A DNA stretch of 64,000 nucleotides. It comes from Cyathus striatus. Lineage: Eukaryota; Basidiomycota; Agaricomycetes; Agaricales; Nidulariaceae. The position numbers and the translations under genes are program-made. The stretch spans positions 3,286,001-3,350,000 of the forward strand of contig JAOVFP010000012.1 in NCBI GenBank assembly GCA_025738555.1, written 5' to 3'. Below the pieces are notes generated by a model. That model was not told the origin of the DNA. It ran no database searches and saw only the letters and a list, made by a program, of their open reading frames with translations. Positions 33,786 through 44,697 of this stretch are shown in pieces. The stretch's first letter is position 1, and every line of letters begins with the position of its first letter.

Positions 33786-33885
33786 TTTCAATCAAGTACT
33801 GGGTGCATGTACATAGTCTTTTGGACTCTAGTAATTATAACACACATCTGGTTATATTTCCTTTAGTACATATCAATTAGATATT

Positions 33886-34005
33886 TCTGCTGGCAGTGCA
33901 GGACTTAACCCCAGCTCTCAGATGTCCCATTCCCTTAGTAATGTATTCAAAATAGAACACTTTGATTGGCAACCTGGGACTCACCCCAACCCTTGTACTC
34001 ATGAT
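33886..34005 (-). other. Two tRNA-like 3' halves in tandem
   Basis: Minus-strand GAGCTGGGGTTAAGTCCTGC-ACTGCCAGC (33,930-33,888) and GGGTTGGGGTGAGTCCCAGG (about 33,990-33,968) share a T-arm-like core with 29,196-29,245. Probably SINE-derived. Confidence 0.25.
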
Positions 34006-34159
34006 GTGCATTACTAATACTGAGTTCTAATATTATATGACAAATAGAGAGATTTAACCATTAAATATTTTAAGACATATCAGTACTTGCATTACATCAA
34101 AGTAAGGAACTGGATTAATAGCTAATGGTGTATTCTTGAGTTTTGCTGTGTTACTCATA

Positions 34160-34265
34160 ATACTCATAGCTTTTGAACATGAACTCCTTGTAACACAAGT
34201 TTTCAAGCTTGAGCTCAGACCATGCTCATCTAGAAGACCCTATTTAACCACTAGGTCTATGTTAT
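34160..34265 (-). other. SINE-like segment with A box and weak B box
   Basis: Reading the minus strand, TAGTGGTTAAATAGGGTCTT (A-box-like, about 34,255) is followed about 45 bp later by GAGCTCAAGCTTG (B-box-like, about 34,212). Degenerate, no terminal duplications identified. Confidence 0.3.
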
Positions 34266-34439
34266 CTATGCTGAATGTAGGTGGAGTAATTATATCCTCC
34301 TCAACCACTGTTACAGTGAGAGGCTTTGAGAGTGGGCTAGGGACTTCCTCTGTCCCTCCCTGGTGTTAACCAACATCCTGCAGATGAGCTGTAGAGGATA
34401 TGTTGGTGGCAACCACCTCTGAACCTTGGTGTTCAGCAG

Positions 34440-34620
34440 TCTGCTCTTCTATGTAGTGTTGCCACATCTTGGCTAAGTTCAGCTAGGCTCAGCTCTTCCT
34501 TGGCTCAGCTATTTTTGGCTTTGTGAGCTGTGAAAAACCAATATTTGTAGTTCAGCTCAGCTGGCTCACAGCTAACCAATGGCTCAGATATAGAATTTTG
34601 CATAATCTCTACAAATATTA
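34440..34620. repeat. GGCTCAGCT word patch
   Basis: TTGGCTCAGCTA, AGGCTCAGCTC, GTTCAGCTCAGCTGGCTCACAG and similar words recur around a TTTTTGGCTTTGTGAGCTG centre. Another short-word patch, no coding. Confidence 0.65.
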
Positions 34621-35465
34621 TGTTTATCACTTTGTATTTTTTTTTAAAAAACAACTATAGCACATAATCTTATAGCTGCTCACTGAGTTGTATTATTGTT
34701 ACTGATTTCTATTGATTCCTATAAGAAAAGAAGCATGGAGAAATTACACAAGGTCCTGTCAACTGAATGATGTGACAACATGCTTCTGTCACATCAGTGT
34801 TACATATTGTGAAGCATGTGCATGCCACAAGATGCCACTGCCTTGTCAATTTAATGATTTATTTAAGATTTATCAAGAAGTTAGGTTATAGTTAGCCCCA
34901 ATGGTACTCCCTAGCACTCAAGTACAGAGATATTGTGTTTATTATAATGCAAGAAAATGTATATAAAATAAATTCATATGATGTACATATAATATTTGTT
35001 CAGCTATATCAAATCATAGATTCTAGAGCCACAACTATAGCATGCTTTCAAGTTAAATTGTTTGTTTTGCAATAAAGAAATGATGTATTGAATTTTTTTC
35101 AAATACAGTATTCTATAGAAGGCTTATAGAAGTCTTTCATTTGACTTTTACTTCAAGAAAGCACTGAGAAAGTTTATGTTTACCCAATGTTTACCAAAAT
35201 ACATGTCAGTGGATGACTTCCCATAAGGATTTAGAGAGAATTTAGTGAGCTATAATTTTAATGTCCAATTGATCACATGATTTGTCTATTTCTTGGCTAT
35301 TCCATAACATTATTATGCTCAGCTATGTATGAAATTTAGTGTTCAACTAATTAGCTATTCCATTTTGTGCTACTTCATTGATTTTCTCAACAGTTTTACC
35401 ATTATTTTCATAATTCCATACTTTCTATTACTACTTGCTAAAGTGGTGGCTTACAACTGCCAATT
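34621..35465. other. AT-rich spacer, no gene recognised
   Basis: No ORF above about 60 codons with a motif and no strong repeats. It precedes the element end at 35,466. Confidence 0.4.
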
Positions 35466-36340
35466 CACCAGTGGCTTCATTTCTGATTGATTGCTGTTGG
35501 TAAGCTGCAGGGCTGCGAAATTTTTTGTCACAGAGGGTGATTGATTTCAAATATGGTAGGGTGAAATCAATTACTTACCATTTTAATAGGTTGAGATCAT
35601 TGCTTGTGAATATAAGTGAAATCAATGCTAATTAGTATGAAATCAATGAGAGATCAATCAATTAATTATATTAAGTAGAAATCAATCCCAGTTCAATCTG
35701 AAATCATTAGAGTGAAATCAATGACAATTAAAAAAGAAATCAATAAGAAATAAATGTGCAATCAATGAGAAATCAAAATGGTAGAACAATAAAATCACAT
35801 GACCACGTTTTCTAAGCTGCAGTATTATTACCATTATAACACTTTTACATAATATGTACATTTATGTATGATGAAAATAAATATAAAACAAGTATTATAA
35901 TATCATTAGATATAGCATTGATTTTAGCAATGATTTCCATATTATATAACACTGATTTTCACATTTATTTTCGCATTTATTTCACATTTGTTTCCCTTGG
36001 AATTTGCATTGGTCTCCCCAATGGTTTCAAACTTATACCAATAATATTACAAAGTCCAAAAGGATTGATTTCAGCAATGATTTCACTTTGAAATGTAATT
36101 TAAACTAAGTACAAATGATTGATTTCAACATTGATTTCGCTCTCCAGGTATGTGTAATATAGAGTAAAGTTTACTTATTAGAAAAGGACCCATGGTCTAG
36201 TAGATAAAGTAAGTATATGTATATAGTTAACCACCCTAGTACTTACTATATCCTGTGGTTGGGTACCTAACAATTTCGAGTTATTCATTGATTTTTGACT
36301 GATTTCTCATTGATTGCACATTTATTAACTGTACCTTAGA
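35466..36340. mobile_element. TGATTTCAATG word-array element, least rearranged copy
   Basis: It starts CACCAGTGGCTTC...GGTAAGCTGCAGGGCTG (35,470-35,512), then words of GAAATCAATGA (35,560-35,780). A unique block contains ACATGACCACGTTTTCTAAG (35,798), followed by inverted-sense words ATTGATTTCA (35,900-36,140). A second unique block with AGAAAAGGACCCATGGTCTAG (core AAAAGGACCCATGG, 36,181) and a final word stretch end it. The segmental copies at 27,545-28,606 confirm it as a repeated unit. Non-coding. Confidence 0.65.
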
Positions 36341-36469
36341 TGTTATATGAAAGGGTAATCTTTTGAAAATATGAAATAATTTAAATTTCTACTGTGGAAT
36401 AATTAACACTTTGTACAATGAATGCTACAATTATAATTCATGAAGCATAGGTACTGTTGAATGGTTATA

Positions 36470-36930
36470 CATTTAAGGGAAAATCCAATAAATTGGCAAT
36501 ATGTGCATGGGAAAATGAAAGCAGGGGGTGGGAAACAACAAATTGATGAAATAATGAAGCATGGGAAATCATAAGTGATGGCAGGCAATGCCAAAATGCG
36601 TGGGAAATGTTAAGGATGAGTATTTGGAAATTGAATATGATAAGCAGAGGTGTGGGAAACGATGAGCAGGAAGGTTGGTATCCATTACAATGACAAGTGG
36701 AGGCATGGGAAACAATGAGTGGGGAGGTTGACATCCATCACAAATGATCAGCAGGGGCATGGGAAACAACAAGTGGAGAGGCTGACATCAATCAAGTAGT
36801 ATAATATTTAAGTGGAGGCATGGGAAGCAATGAGTGGGACATTAATGAATATAGCTGATAAGCAGAAGCACAGGAAAGTTTGAGCAGGAGGGCACATGAG
36901 AGCAAAGTACCCAAGAAGTACAACTAAATT
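36470..36930. repeat. GCATGGGAAACAATGAGTGG array
   Basis: About seven units of 50-60 bp: GGCATGGGAAACAATGAGTGG / GAGGTTGACATCCATCACAA. These are the reverse complement of the TTTCCCACACC units in elements II and III. Confidence 0.75.
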
Positions 36931-36944
36931 TAAAATTGAGTGAG

Positions 36945-37460
36945 TTAAGGAAGCAAATTCGAGTGACAGTCCAGAAATCCGAGTGACACATTCAAGTGAA
37001 AATTTAAGTAACAGTCAAGTTCCATTCAAGTTACATTTGAGTTGCATTTGAGTAAGATTTGAGTGATATTTTTTTTGAGTGACAACAATTTTACTCAAGT
37101 CATAATTCGAGTTGCATTCAAGTAGCATTCAAGTTGCAATTGAGTGACAATTCAAAATTCAAGTGAAATTTGAGTGACATTTGAGTGACATATGCAATAG
37201 TGAGAAAAATATTATATCATTACTAGCTCATTTCTTGCACATTTTACTTAGTTGTTTCAGTTTAATGTATTGTTCATTAAGTACATAATATTAAGATAGC
37301 TATTTAACAACTGGAGTAGCAAACAAGTACATAAATCATATAATGAGGCACTGAAATTAAACAAGATAATAAAGCAAGTGAAAATCAAGTGACACTTTGA
37401 GTGACAATTCAAGTGACATTCAAGTAATGTTCAAGTGACATTTGAGTGACACTCAACTGG
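36945..37460. mobile_element. Word-array element IV (GAGTGACATTC arms, AT core)
   Basis: Left arm words GAGTGACATTY/AAGTTGCATTC, mostly 11 bp (36,955-37,190). The AT core (37,195-37,375) has no repeats. The right arm (37,378-37,455) uses the same words in the same sense. The layout parallels elements I-III. Confidence 0.55.
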
Positions 37461-38047
37461 ATTTCCTGTAGGCCCACTTTTATGCTATTAACTAGAACAT
37501 TGCTTTGAAATTTAAACATCTGATTATATAGAAAGAAATATTGTTAGTGAGAAAATTGAAGAGAAATACTCACTGGTAGATCAGGCTGGATGTCAGTTAT
37601 GAGGGTTTAAGTGAAATGCAAAAAATTGTGGGATTTCTAATTTAAACACAGAGGGTTAGTAAAATTGAACTCTTAGATACAAGGTCTATTTACTGGGTTT
37701 ATATACATATTTGTGAGAAGATAACAGTCAGAATGAGTAAATAAAAGTCAGTGAAAAGTATGAATGTATGTGTTTGTAAGTATTGAGTCAGATAAAAGGA
37801 GTACAGATCAGAAAATAAGAAGGGGGATGAAATAGTGAGTTGAAGGAGAAAGGTACCAATATAATGTAGGCTGGAGGACAAGTTTGTGAACAGAACAAGT
37901 AGCCAATGAAATGGAAGAGCAAGTGCAGAGGAGTTGATGTGGAAGAAACAATCACATGATCAGCAGATTTGAACTCTGTGGAACATAGATACTTAATGCA
38001 AGGTCAAGACCTTACACTGTAGTTATAGCTTGAACAACTGTTTAAAG
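37461..38047. other. 3' flank of NACHT-WD40 gene A, with SINE-like segment
   Basis: Mostly AT-rich and purine-rich. On the minus strand at 38,025-37,935, TACAGTGTAAGG and GAGTTCAAATCTGC lie about 45 bp apart, like A and B boxes. GCTTGAACAACTG (38,028-38,040) recurs just 3' of gene B (60,329-60,341), so the two genes share their 3' flank. Confidence 0.4.
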
Positions 38048-41000
38048 TTACTTTCCTTTAATAGTAGTACTGTTTGGAATAAGATCTGTGGGAACTGTTG
38101 GAGAACCTGTTTTACACTGTACCCAGTCAGATCCACAAACAAAATTTGTTATATTAAGTTGACACATTTTATCATTTGGCAATATTTGAAGAGTTTCAAG
38201 ACCACACAAATATGCTCTGTGATGTAAAGGGACCCAAAACAGCATATGGCCACTGTAATCTTTCAGCCAACCATCTGAATGACAAGATTGAAATATCTTT
38301 GACCCCCCAAATGATCTGCAGTATTTGAAGTGATCTAAAGTGGGGTCTATATTCATCACTCTAAAAATATGATCATCTGAGCCAGATGCCACTTGTGTTC
38401 CATCAGGAGAAAATGCCACTAATCTCACAGAATGACTGTGTCTTTCAAATGATCCAGCAATGAGTTTTCCACTGTCCACATTCCACACTCTGACAGTTTG
38501 ATCATATGAGCCAGAAACCACTTGTGTTCCATCAGGAGAAAATGCCACTGATCTCACAATATCACTGTGGCCTTCAAATGGTCCAGCAATGATTTTTCCA
38601 CTCTCCACATTCCACACTCTGACAGTTTGATCATATGAGCCAGACACCACTTGTATTCCATCAGGAGAAAATGCCACTGATGTCACAATATCACTGTGGC
38701 CTTCAAATGGCCCAGCAATGGTTTTTCCACTCTCTACATCCCACACTCTGACAGTTTGATCTTCTGAGCCAGACACCACTTGTTTTCCATCAGAAGAAAA
38801 TGCCATTGATGTTACATGATTACTGTGGCCTTCAAATAGTCCAGCAATAGTTTTTCTACTCTTTACATTCCACACTCTGACAGTTTGATCATATGAGCCA
38901 GACACCACTTGTGTGCTGCCAGGAGAAAATTCCACTGATCTCACATATTTTATGTGGCTTTTAAATGGTCCAGCAATAGATCTTCCACTCTCTACATCCC
39001 ACACTCTGACAGTTTGATCATATGAGCCAGACACTACTTGTGTTCCATCAGGAGAAAATACCACTGATCTCACAGAATAACTGTGGCCTTCAGATGGTCC
39101 AGTAATAGTTTTTCCACTCTCTATATCACACACTCTGACAGTTTGATCATATGAGCCAGACACTACTTGTGTTCCATCAGGAGAAAATACCATTGATCTC
39201 ACAGAATGACTGTGGCCTTCAAATGGTCCAGTAATAGATTTTCCACTCTCTACATTCCACACTCTGACAGTTTGATCATATGAGCCAGACACCACTTGTG
39301 TTCCATCAGGAGAAAATACTACTGATGTCACAACATCACTGTGGCCTTCAAATGGTCCAGCAATGATTTTTCCACTCTCTACATTCCACACTCTGACAGT
39401 TTGATCATATGAGCCAGACACCACTTGTGTTCCATCAGGAGAAAATGCCACTGATCTCACAGATTTTCTGTGGCCTTTAAATGGTCCTGCAATGAGTTTT
39501 CCACTCTCCACATTCCACACTCTGACAGTTTGATCATCTGAGCCAGACACCACTTGTTTTCCATTAGGAGAAAATGCCACTGATATCACATAATCACTAT
39601 GGCCTTGAAATGGCCCTGCAATGAGTTTTCCACTCTCCACACTCCACACTCTGACAGTTTTATCATCTGAGCCAGACACCACTTGTGTTCCATCAGGAGA
39701 AAATGCCACTGATATCACACAATGATTATGGCCTTCAAATGGTCCTGCAATGAGTTTTCCACTCTCCACATTCCACACTCTGACAGTTTGATTATATGAG
39801 CTAGACACCACTTGTGTTCCATCAGGAGAAAATGCCACTGATGTCACACAATGACTATGGCCTTGAAATGGCCCTGCAATGAGTTTTCCACTCTCCACAT
39901 TCCACACTCTGACAGTTTGATCATATGAGCCAGACACCACTTGTGTTCCATCAGGAGAAAATGCCACTGATGTCACACAATGACTATGGCCTTCAAATGG
40001 CCCTGCAATGAGTTTTCCACTCTCCACATTCCACACTCTGACAGTTTTATCATCTGAGCCAGACACCACTTGTGTTCCATCAGGAGAAAATGCCACTGAT
40101 GTCACACAATCACTATTGCCTTCAAATGGCCCTGCAATGAGTTTTACACTCTTCACATTCCACACTTTGACAGTTTTATCATCAGAGCCAGACACCACTT
40201 GTGTTCCATCAGGAGAAAATGCCACTGATGTCACAATATCACTGTGGCCTTCAAATGGTCCAGCAATGGTTTTTCCACTCTCTACATTCCACACTCTGAC
40301 AGTTTTATCATCTGAGCCAGAAACCACTTGTGTTCTATCAGGAGAAAATGCCACTGATGTCACATTATCAATGTGGCCTTCAAATGGCCCTGCAATGAGT
40401 TTTCCACTCTCCACATTCCACACTCTGACAGTTTTATCATATGAGCCAGACACCACTTGTGTTCCATCAGGAGAAAATGCCACTGATGTCACAATATCAC
40501 TGTGGCCTTCAAATGGTCCTGCAATGAGTTTTCCACTCTCCACATTCCACACTCTGACAGTTTGATCATCTGAGCCAGACACCACTTGTGTTCCATCAGG
40601 AGAAAATGCCACTGATGACACAATATCACTGTGGCCTTCAAATGGCCCTGCAATGAGTTTTCCACTCTCCACACTCCACACTCTGACAGTTTGATCATAT
40701 AAGCCAGACACCACTTGTGTTCCATCCAGAGAAAATACCACTAATATCACAGAATGACTGTGGCCTCCAAATGGTCTAGCAATCATTTTTTCACTCTTTA
40801 CATTCCACACTCTGACAGATTGATCATATGAGCCAGACACCACTTGTGTTCCATCAGGAGAAAATGCCACTGATGCCACATAATCACTATGGCCTTGAAA
40901 TGGCTCTGCAATGAGTTTTCCACTCTTCACATTCCACACTCTGACAGTTTGATCATATGAGCCAGACACCACTTGTGTTCCATCAGGAGAAAATGCCACT

Positions 41001-44000
41001 GATGTCACGACATCACTGTGGCCTACAAATGATCTAGCAATAGTTTTTCCACTCATTACATTCCACACTCTGACAGTTTGATCATATGAGCCAGACACCA
41101 CTTGTATTCCATCAGGAGAAAATGCCACTGATGTCACAATATCAACGTGGCCTTCAAATGGTCCAGTGATAGTTTTTTCACTCTCTACATTCCACACTCT
41201 GACAGTTTTATCATCAGAGCCAGACACCACTTGTGTTCCATTAGGAGAAAATGTCACTGATATTACAGAATAAGTGTGGCCTGTGAGTGGTCCAGCAATG
41301 GTTATTCCACTCTCCACATTCCACACTCTGACAGTTTTATCATCAGAGCCAGACACCACTTGTGTTCCATCAGGAGAAAATGCCACTGATGTCACAATAT
41401 CACTGTGGCCTTCAAATGGTCTAGCAATGGTTATTCCACTCTCTACATTCCATACTCTGATAGTTTGATCATATGAGCCTGACACCACTTGTGTTCCATC
41501 AGGAGAAAATGCCACTGATCTCACAGATTTTCTGTGGCCTTTAAATGGTCCTGCAATGAGTTTTCCACTCTCCACATTCCACACTCTGACAGTTTGATCA
41601 TCTGAGCCAGACACCACTTGTGTTCCATCAGGAGAAAATGCCACTGATGTCACACAATGACTATGGCCTTCAAATGGCCCTTCAATGAGTTTTCCACTCT
41701 CCACATTCCACACTCTGACAGTTTGATCATATGAGCCAGACACCACTTGTTTTCCATCAGGAGAAAATGCCACTGATGTCACAATAGAACTGTGGCCTGC
41801 AAATGGTCTAGCAATGGTTATTCCACACTCTACATTCCACACTCTGACAGTTTGATCATGTGAGCCAGACACCACTTGTGTTCCATCAGGAGAAAATGCC
41901 ACTGATGTTACAATATCACTGTGGCCTTCAAATGGTCTAGCAATAGTTTTTCCACTCTCTATATTCCACACTCTGACAGTTTGATCATCTGAGCCAGACA
42001 CTACTTGTTTTCCATCAGGAGAAAATGCCACTGATGTTACAATATCACTGTGGCCTTCAAATGGTCTAGCAATGGTTATTCCACTCTCTACCTTCCACAC
42101 TCTGACAGTTTGATCATGTGAGCCAGACACCACTAGTTTTCCATCAGGAGAAAATGCCACCGATGTCACACAATCACTATGGCCTTCAAATAGCCCTGTA
42201 ATGAGTTTTTCACTCTCTACATTCCACACTCTGACAGTTTTATCATATGACCCAGACACCACTTGTTTTCCATTAGGAGAAAATGCTACTGATGTCACAA
42301 TATCACTGTGGCCTTCAAATGGTCTAGCAATGGTTTTTCCGCTCTCTACATTCCACACTCTGACAGTTTTATCATATGAGCCAGACACCACTTGTTTTCC
42401 ATCAGGAGAAAATGCCACTGATGTCACATCATCAATGTGGCCTTCAAATGGTCCAGCAATAGTTTTTCCACTCTCTACATTCCACACTTTCACAGTTCCA
42501 TTACTCAAGCCAAATACCACATGTTGTCCATCAACAGAATATGCCACACATGTAACAATTGCATTAGTATAATATACTGTATGCAATGCTGCATTCCAGA
42601 TTTTGTCCCCTCCTTTAACAATTGAAACTGTATTTTGAAAGAAAGCTGAGAAATGTTTCGCAATCAATGAGTCTTCAGGTGCAAATGGTAATGCTGACAT
42701 ATATATACTTGTTATGCTTATTGTGATGGGAATATAAAAATTTGTGATAAAATTTATACTGTCTTTAATAAATTCAAGTTGATTTGGGTTTATCTAATTA
42801 AAGTTAAGTCTTTCATTTCTTTTACATATCTGATAACATACCTTTGTACAAAATGTTAATCTTTTCAACAATTCTTGTACTATCTGCATCTCATTTAAGA
42901 CACTCATGATCTCTAACCAGAATAGAAACTTGCAATATAAAAATATATCTAATTCTGCCCACAATGAACTATCATTGCACTTATCATCTTCAATCATTTC
43001 AATATAATGTATGTTCCAATGTTTGCAGCAATATTGAAGATGTGTAGGTATACACTGGTTTATTATTTTTTGTAAATTTTCAATGTCTTTATTTGCTACA
43101 TAGGATGATTGAATATTGCAAATATTAAATTTTAGTTCAATATTGAGAATTTTAAAAACCATTTTGGTCATTCTTACAATATGTTTGTTTTTATTAATTT
43201 GAAATGTGTTATCTTTTTTTTCACTCTCTAAATATTCTATGAATGATAAATGATGGAATGTTATATTATTATTATTTGTTGAAATCACAGGTAGAAGTTG
43301 ATGTGTAATTCTTTTAACTTCATTTGTAATGGCTTTCTCATTTCCACTAACATCCAAGAAGTGTTTGATATCCTCTATCCCCAATGCTGATTTTGCTAAC
43401 AATAATGTTGCCAATACTTGTCTAACAATTTCCTTTCTAGGTTCTGACCATTTTCCAAATGACTTTTGAAGCATTTTATAATAGAGATTTGCAATTCCAT
43501 GGCCTGTATTCCAAGATAGAACTTGCTGAAGCTTCTCATCTGGTGAAAACTGTTCATCTTGCTCTGGAGTCAGGGTGATGTACTTAACTGCAGTAGATGC
43601 CCAGATAAATAATCCAGCTGCTTGTTTGCACATCTTCTTCAACTCATTTTCTGTTAAATCAAATTGTAATTCATCTTTGTAATTTTTGAAACTTTGCTTC
43701 AGAAAGAAATATATATCTTGATTTATGTCTGAGTTATGGAGCAAATCAGTTTCCAATTTAATGGTTTTAATTATGTTTTCATTCTCAATTATGTCCAGTA
43801 GAGAACCAGGCCTTCCAGTTATAATGAGCTTATATTGTTTAGGAAGTGCTATCCAATCTTGTAATGTCTTTTGCAGAGATTTTAAAAACTCAGATGGTTT
43901 GCATTCATCCAAGGCATCAATAATAAATGCAGGTGGATGTGATTTCAATTGTTCTTTGCAAACATTCAGTGGATCAGCAATCAGGTGTTTGAAATGCCAT

Positions 44001-44565
44001 TCAATTCTCCCAAGTTGAAAAGTGTTATTAAGCAGTTCTTCAATTTTTTCTTTCACAATGGAATACTTGGAATTAGATGCTAAATCTGCAGCTATTGTTC
44101 TCCAAACCACAGTTGCATCACTTAATGTTTCATCATCTCTCTTGAAGAAATGATATCCACCAAGTCTATTGCTAAATTCACTGGAGCTAAGAGTTCCAAC
44201 TAGAGTGGAGGCTATTGCAGATTTTCCTGTGCCAGGACTACCAGTAATCCACATTATGTTTGTAGTTGAGTCTTCTATAAATTAAATTGATTATTTTGTA
44301 GTTTTTGTAGTTAATGCATATTGAAGAACATACCAAAATCATTGAGCCACTTTTTTATATCATTTAGAATGGTAACTCTAGTCCCTTCCATACATGGAGG
44401 CAGATAATGCAAGTTATGATCAACAGGCTTCAATAACTTAAGTTTTTCGGAGATTTCATCATTTTTCATATAATAATTGTTTTGATCATGACCAACAGCA
44501 GTAAGTTGGCTACCAGACATGTAGATATTGTTTGAATTGGTAAACATTTGAAGATTTTGAGACAT
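38048..44565 (-). CDS. NACHT-WD40 NLR-like receptor, gene A (three exons, about 2,136 aa)
   Basis: The exons are 44,565-44,334, 44,274-42,842 and 42,793-38,048. The introns of 59 and 48 nt have GTATGT donors and TTATAG/AATTAG acceptors and keep phase. The product is a cytosolic NACHT P-loop ATPase with a WD40 sensor; fungal members such as HET-E act in non-self recognition. The N-terminal 75 residues are short (SGSQLTAVGHDQNNYY motif at about 17-32) and carry no HET or HeLo domain. Walker A is GSPGTGKS (about 89-96), Walker B FIIDALDE (about 194-201) and ITGRPGS (about 229-235) is the sensor-type motif. A helical region and MSALPFAPEDSLI linker (587) precede 33 WD units of 43 residues, about 632-2,050. 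The C-terminal cap has FVCGSDWVQC. There are no internal stops, unlike the surrounding repeats. Its paralogue, gene B, follows in the same orientation 16 kb away. Expression is not shown by sequence. Confidence 0.9.
38330..42560 (-). repeat. 129 bp tandem repeats encoding 33 WD units of gene A
   Basis: Each 129 bp unit encodes a TQVVSGSYDQTVRVWNVESG-type blade. Most units differ at few codons: the residue before D (Y, D, H, E), the one after (Q or K), K-T/L/I-I, A-G/R-P, and the GH-S-x-x-V group (SDI, SHC, SDY, RKS, HSV). The block with GHRKSV appears at units 8 and 24, suggesting block duplication. Antisense frames of up to 185 codons come from this periodicity. Confidence 0.9.
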
Positions 44566-44664
44566 TGTAAATGCAGGGTTGTTTGACCTTGAACTTGCAA
44601 GTTGTTAGGTACTTGAGTAATAAGGCGTTTGAGATAACGAGAGAGGGGGAATCAAAGCTAACAT

Positions 44665-44690
44665 GAACAGGCTATATAATGTAGAACAAT
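44665..44690 (-). promoter_or_regulatory. Candidate TATA box of gene A
   Basis: ATTATATAGC on the minus strand (44,680-44,671) lies about 106 bp upstream of the gene A start codon at 44,565, a plausible core-promoter distance. Nothing else supports it. Confidence 0.35.
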
Positions 44691-44697
44691 GCAGTTG

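Noticed and set aside
40008..42572. Plus-strand frames of 64-185 codons within gene A
   Set aside because: Antisense shadows of the 129 bp WD40 repeats. The period is a multiple of three, so an antisense frame stays open.
43725..44018. Plus-strand frame of 97 codons in gene A's NACHT exon
   Set aside because: Antisense to a clear NACHT coding exon with Walker B.
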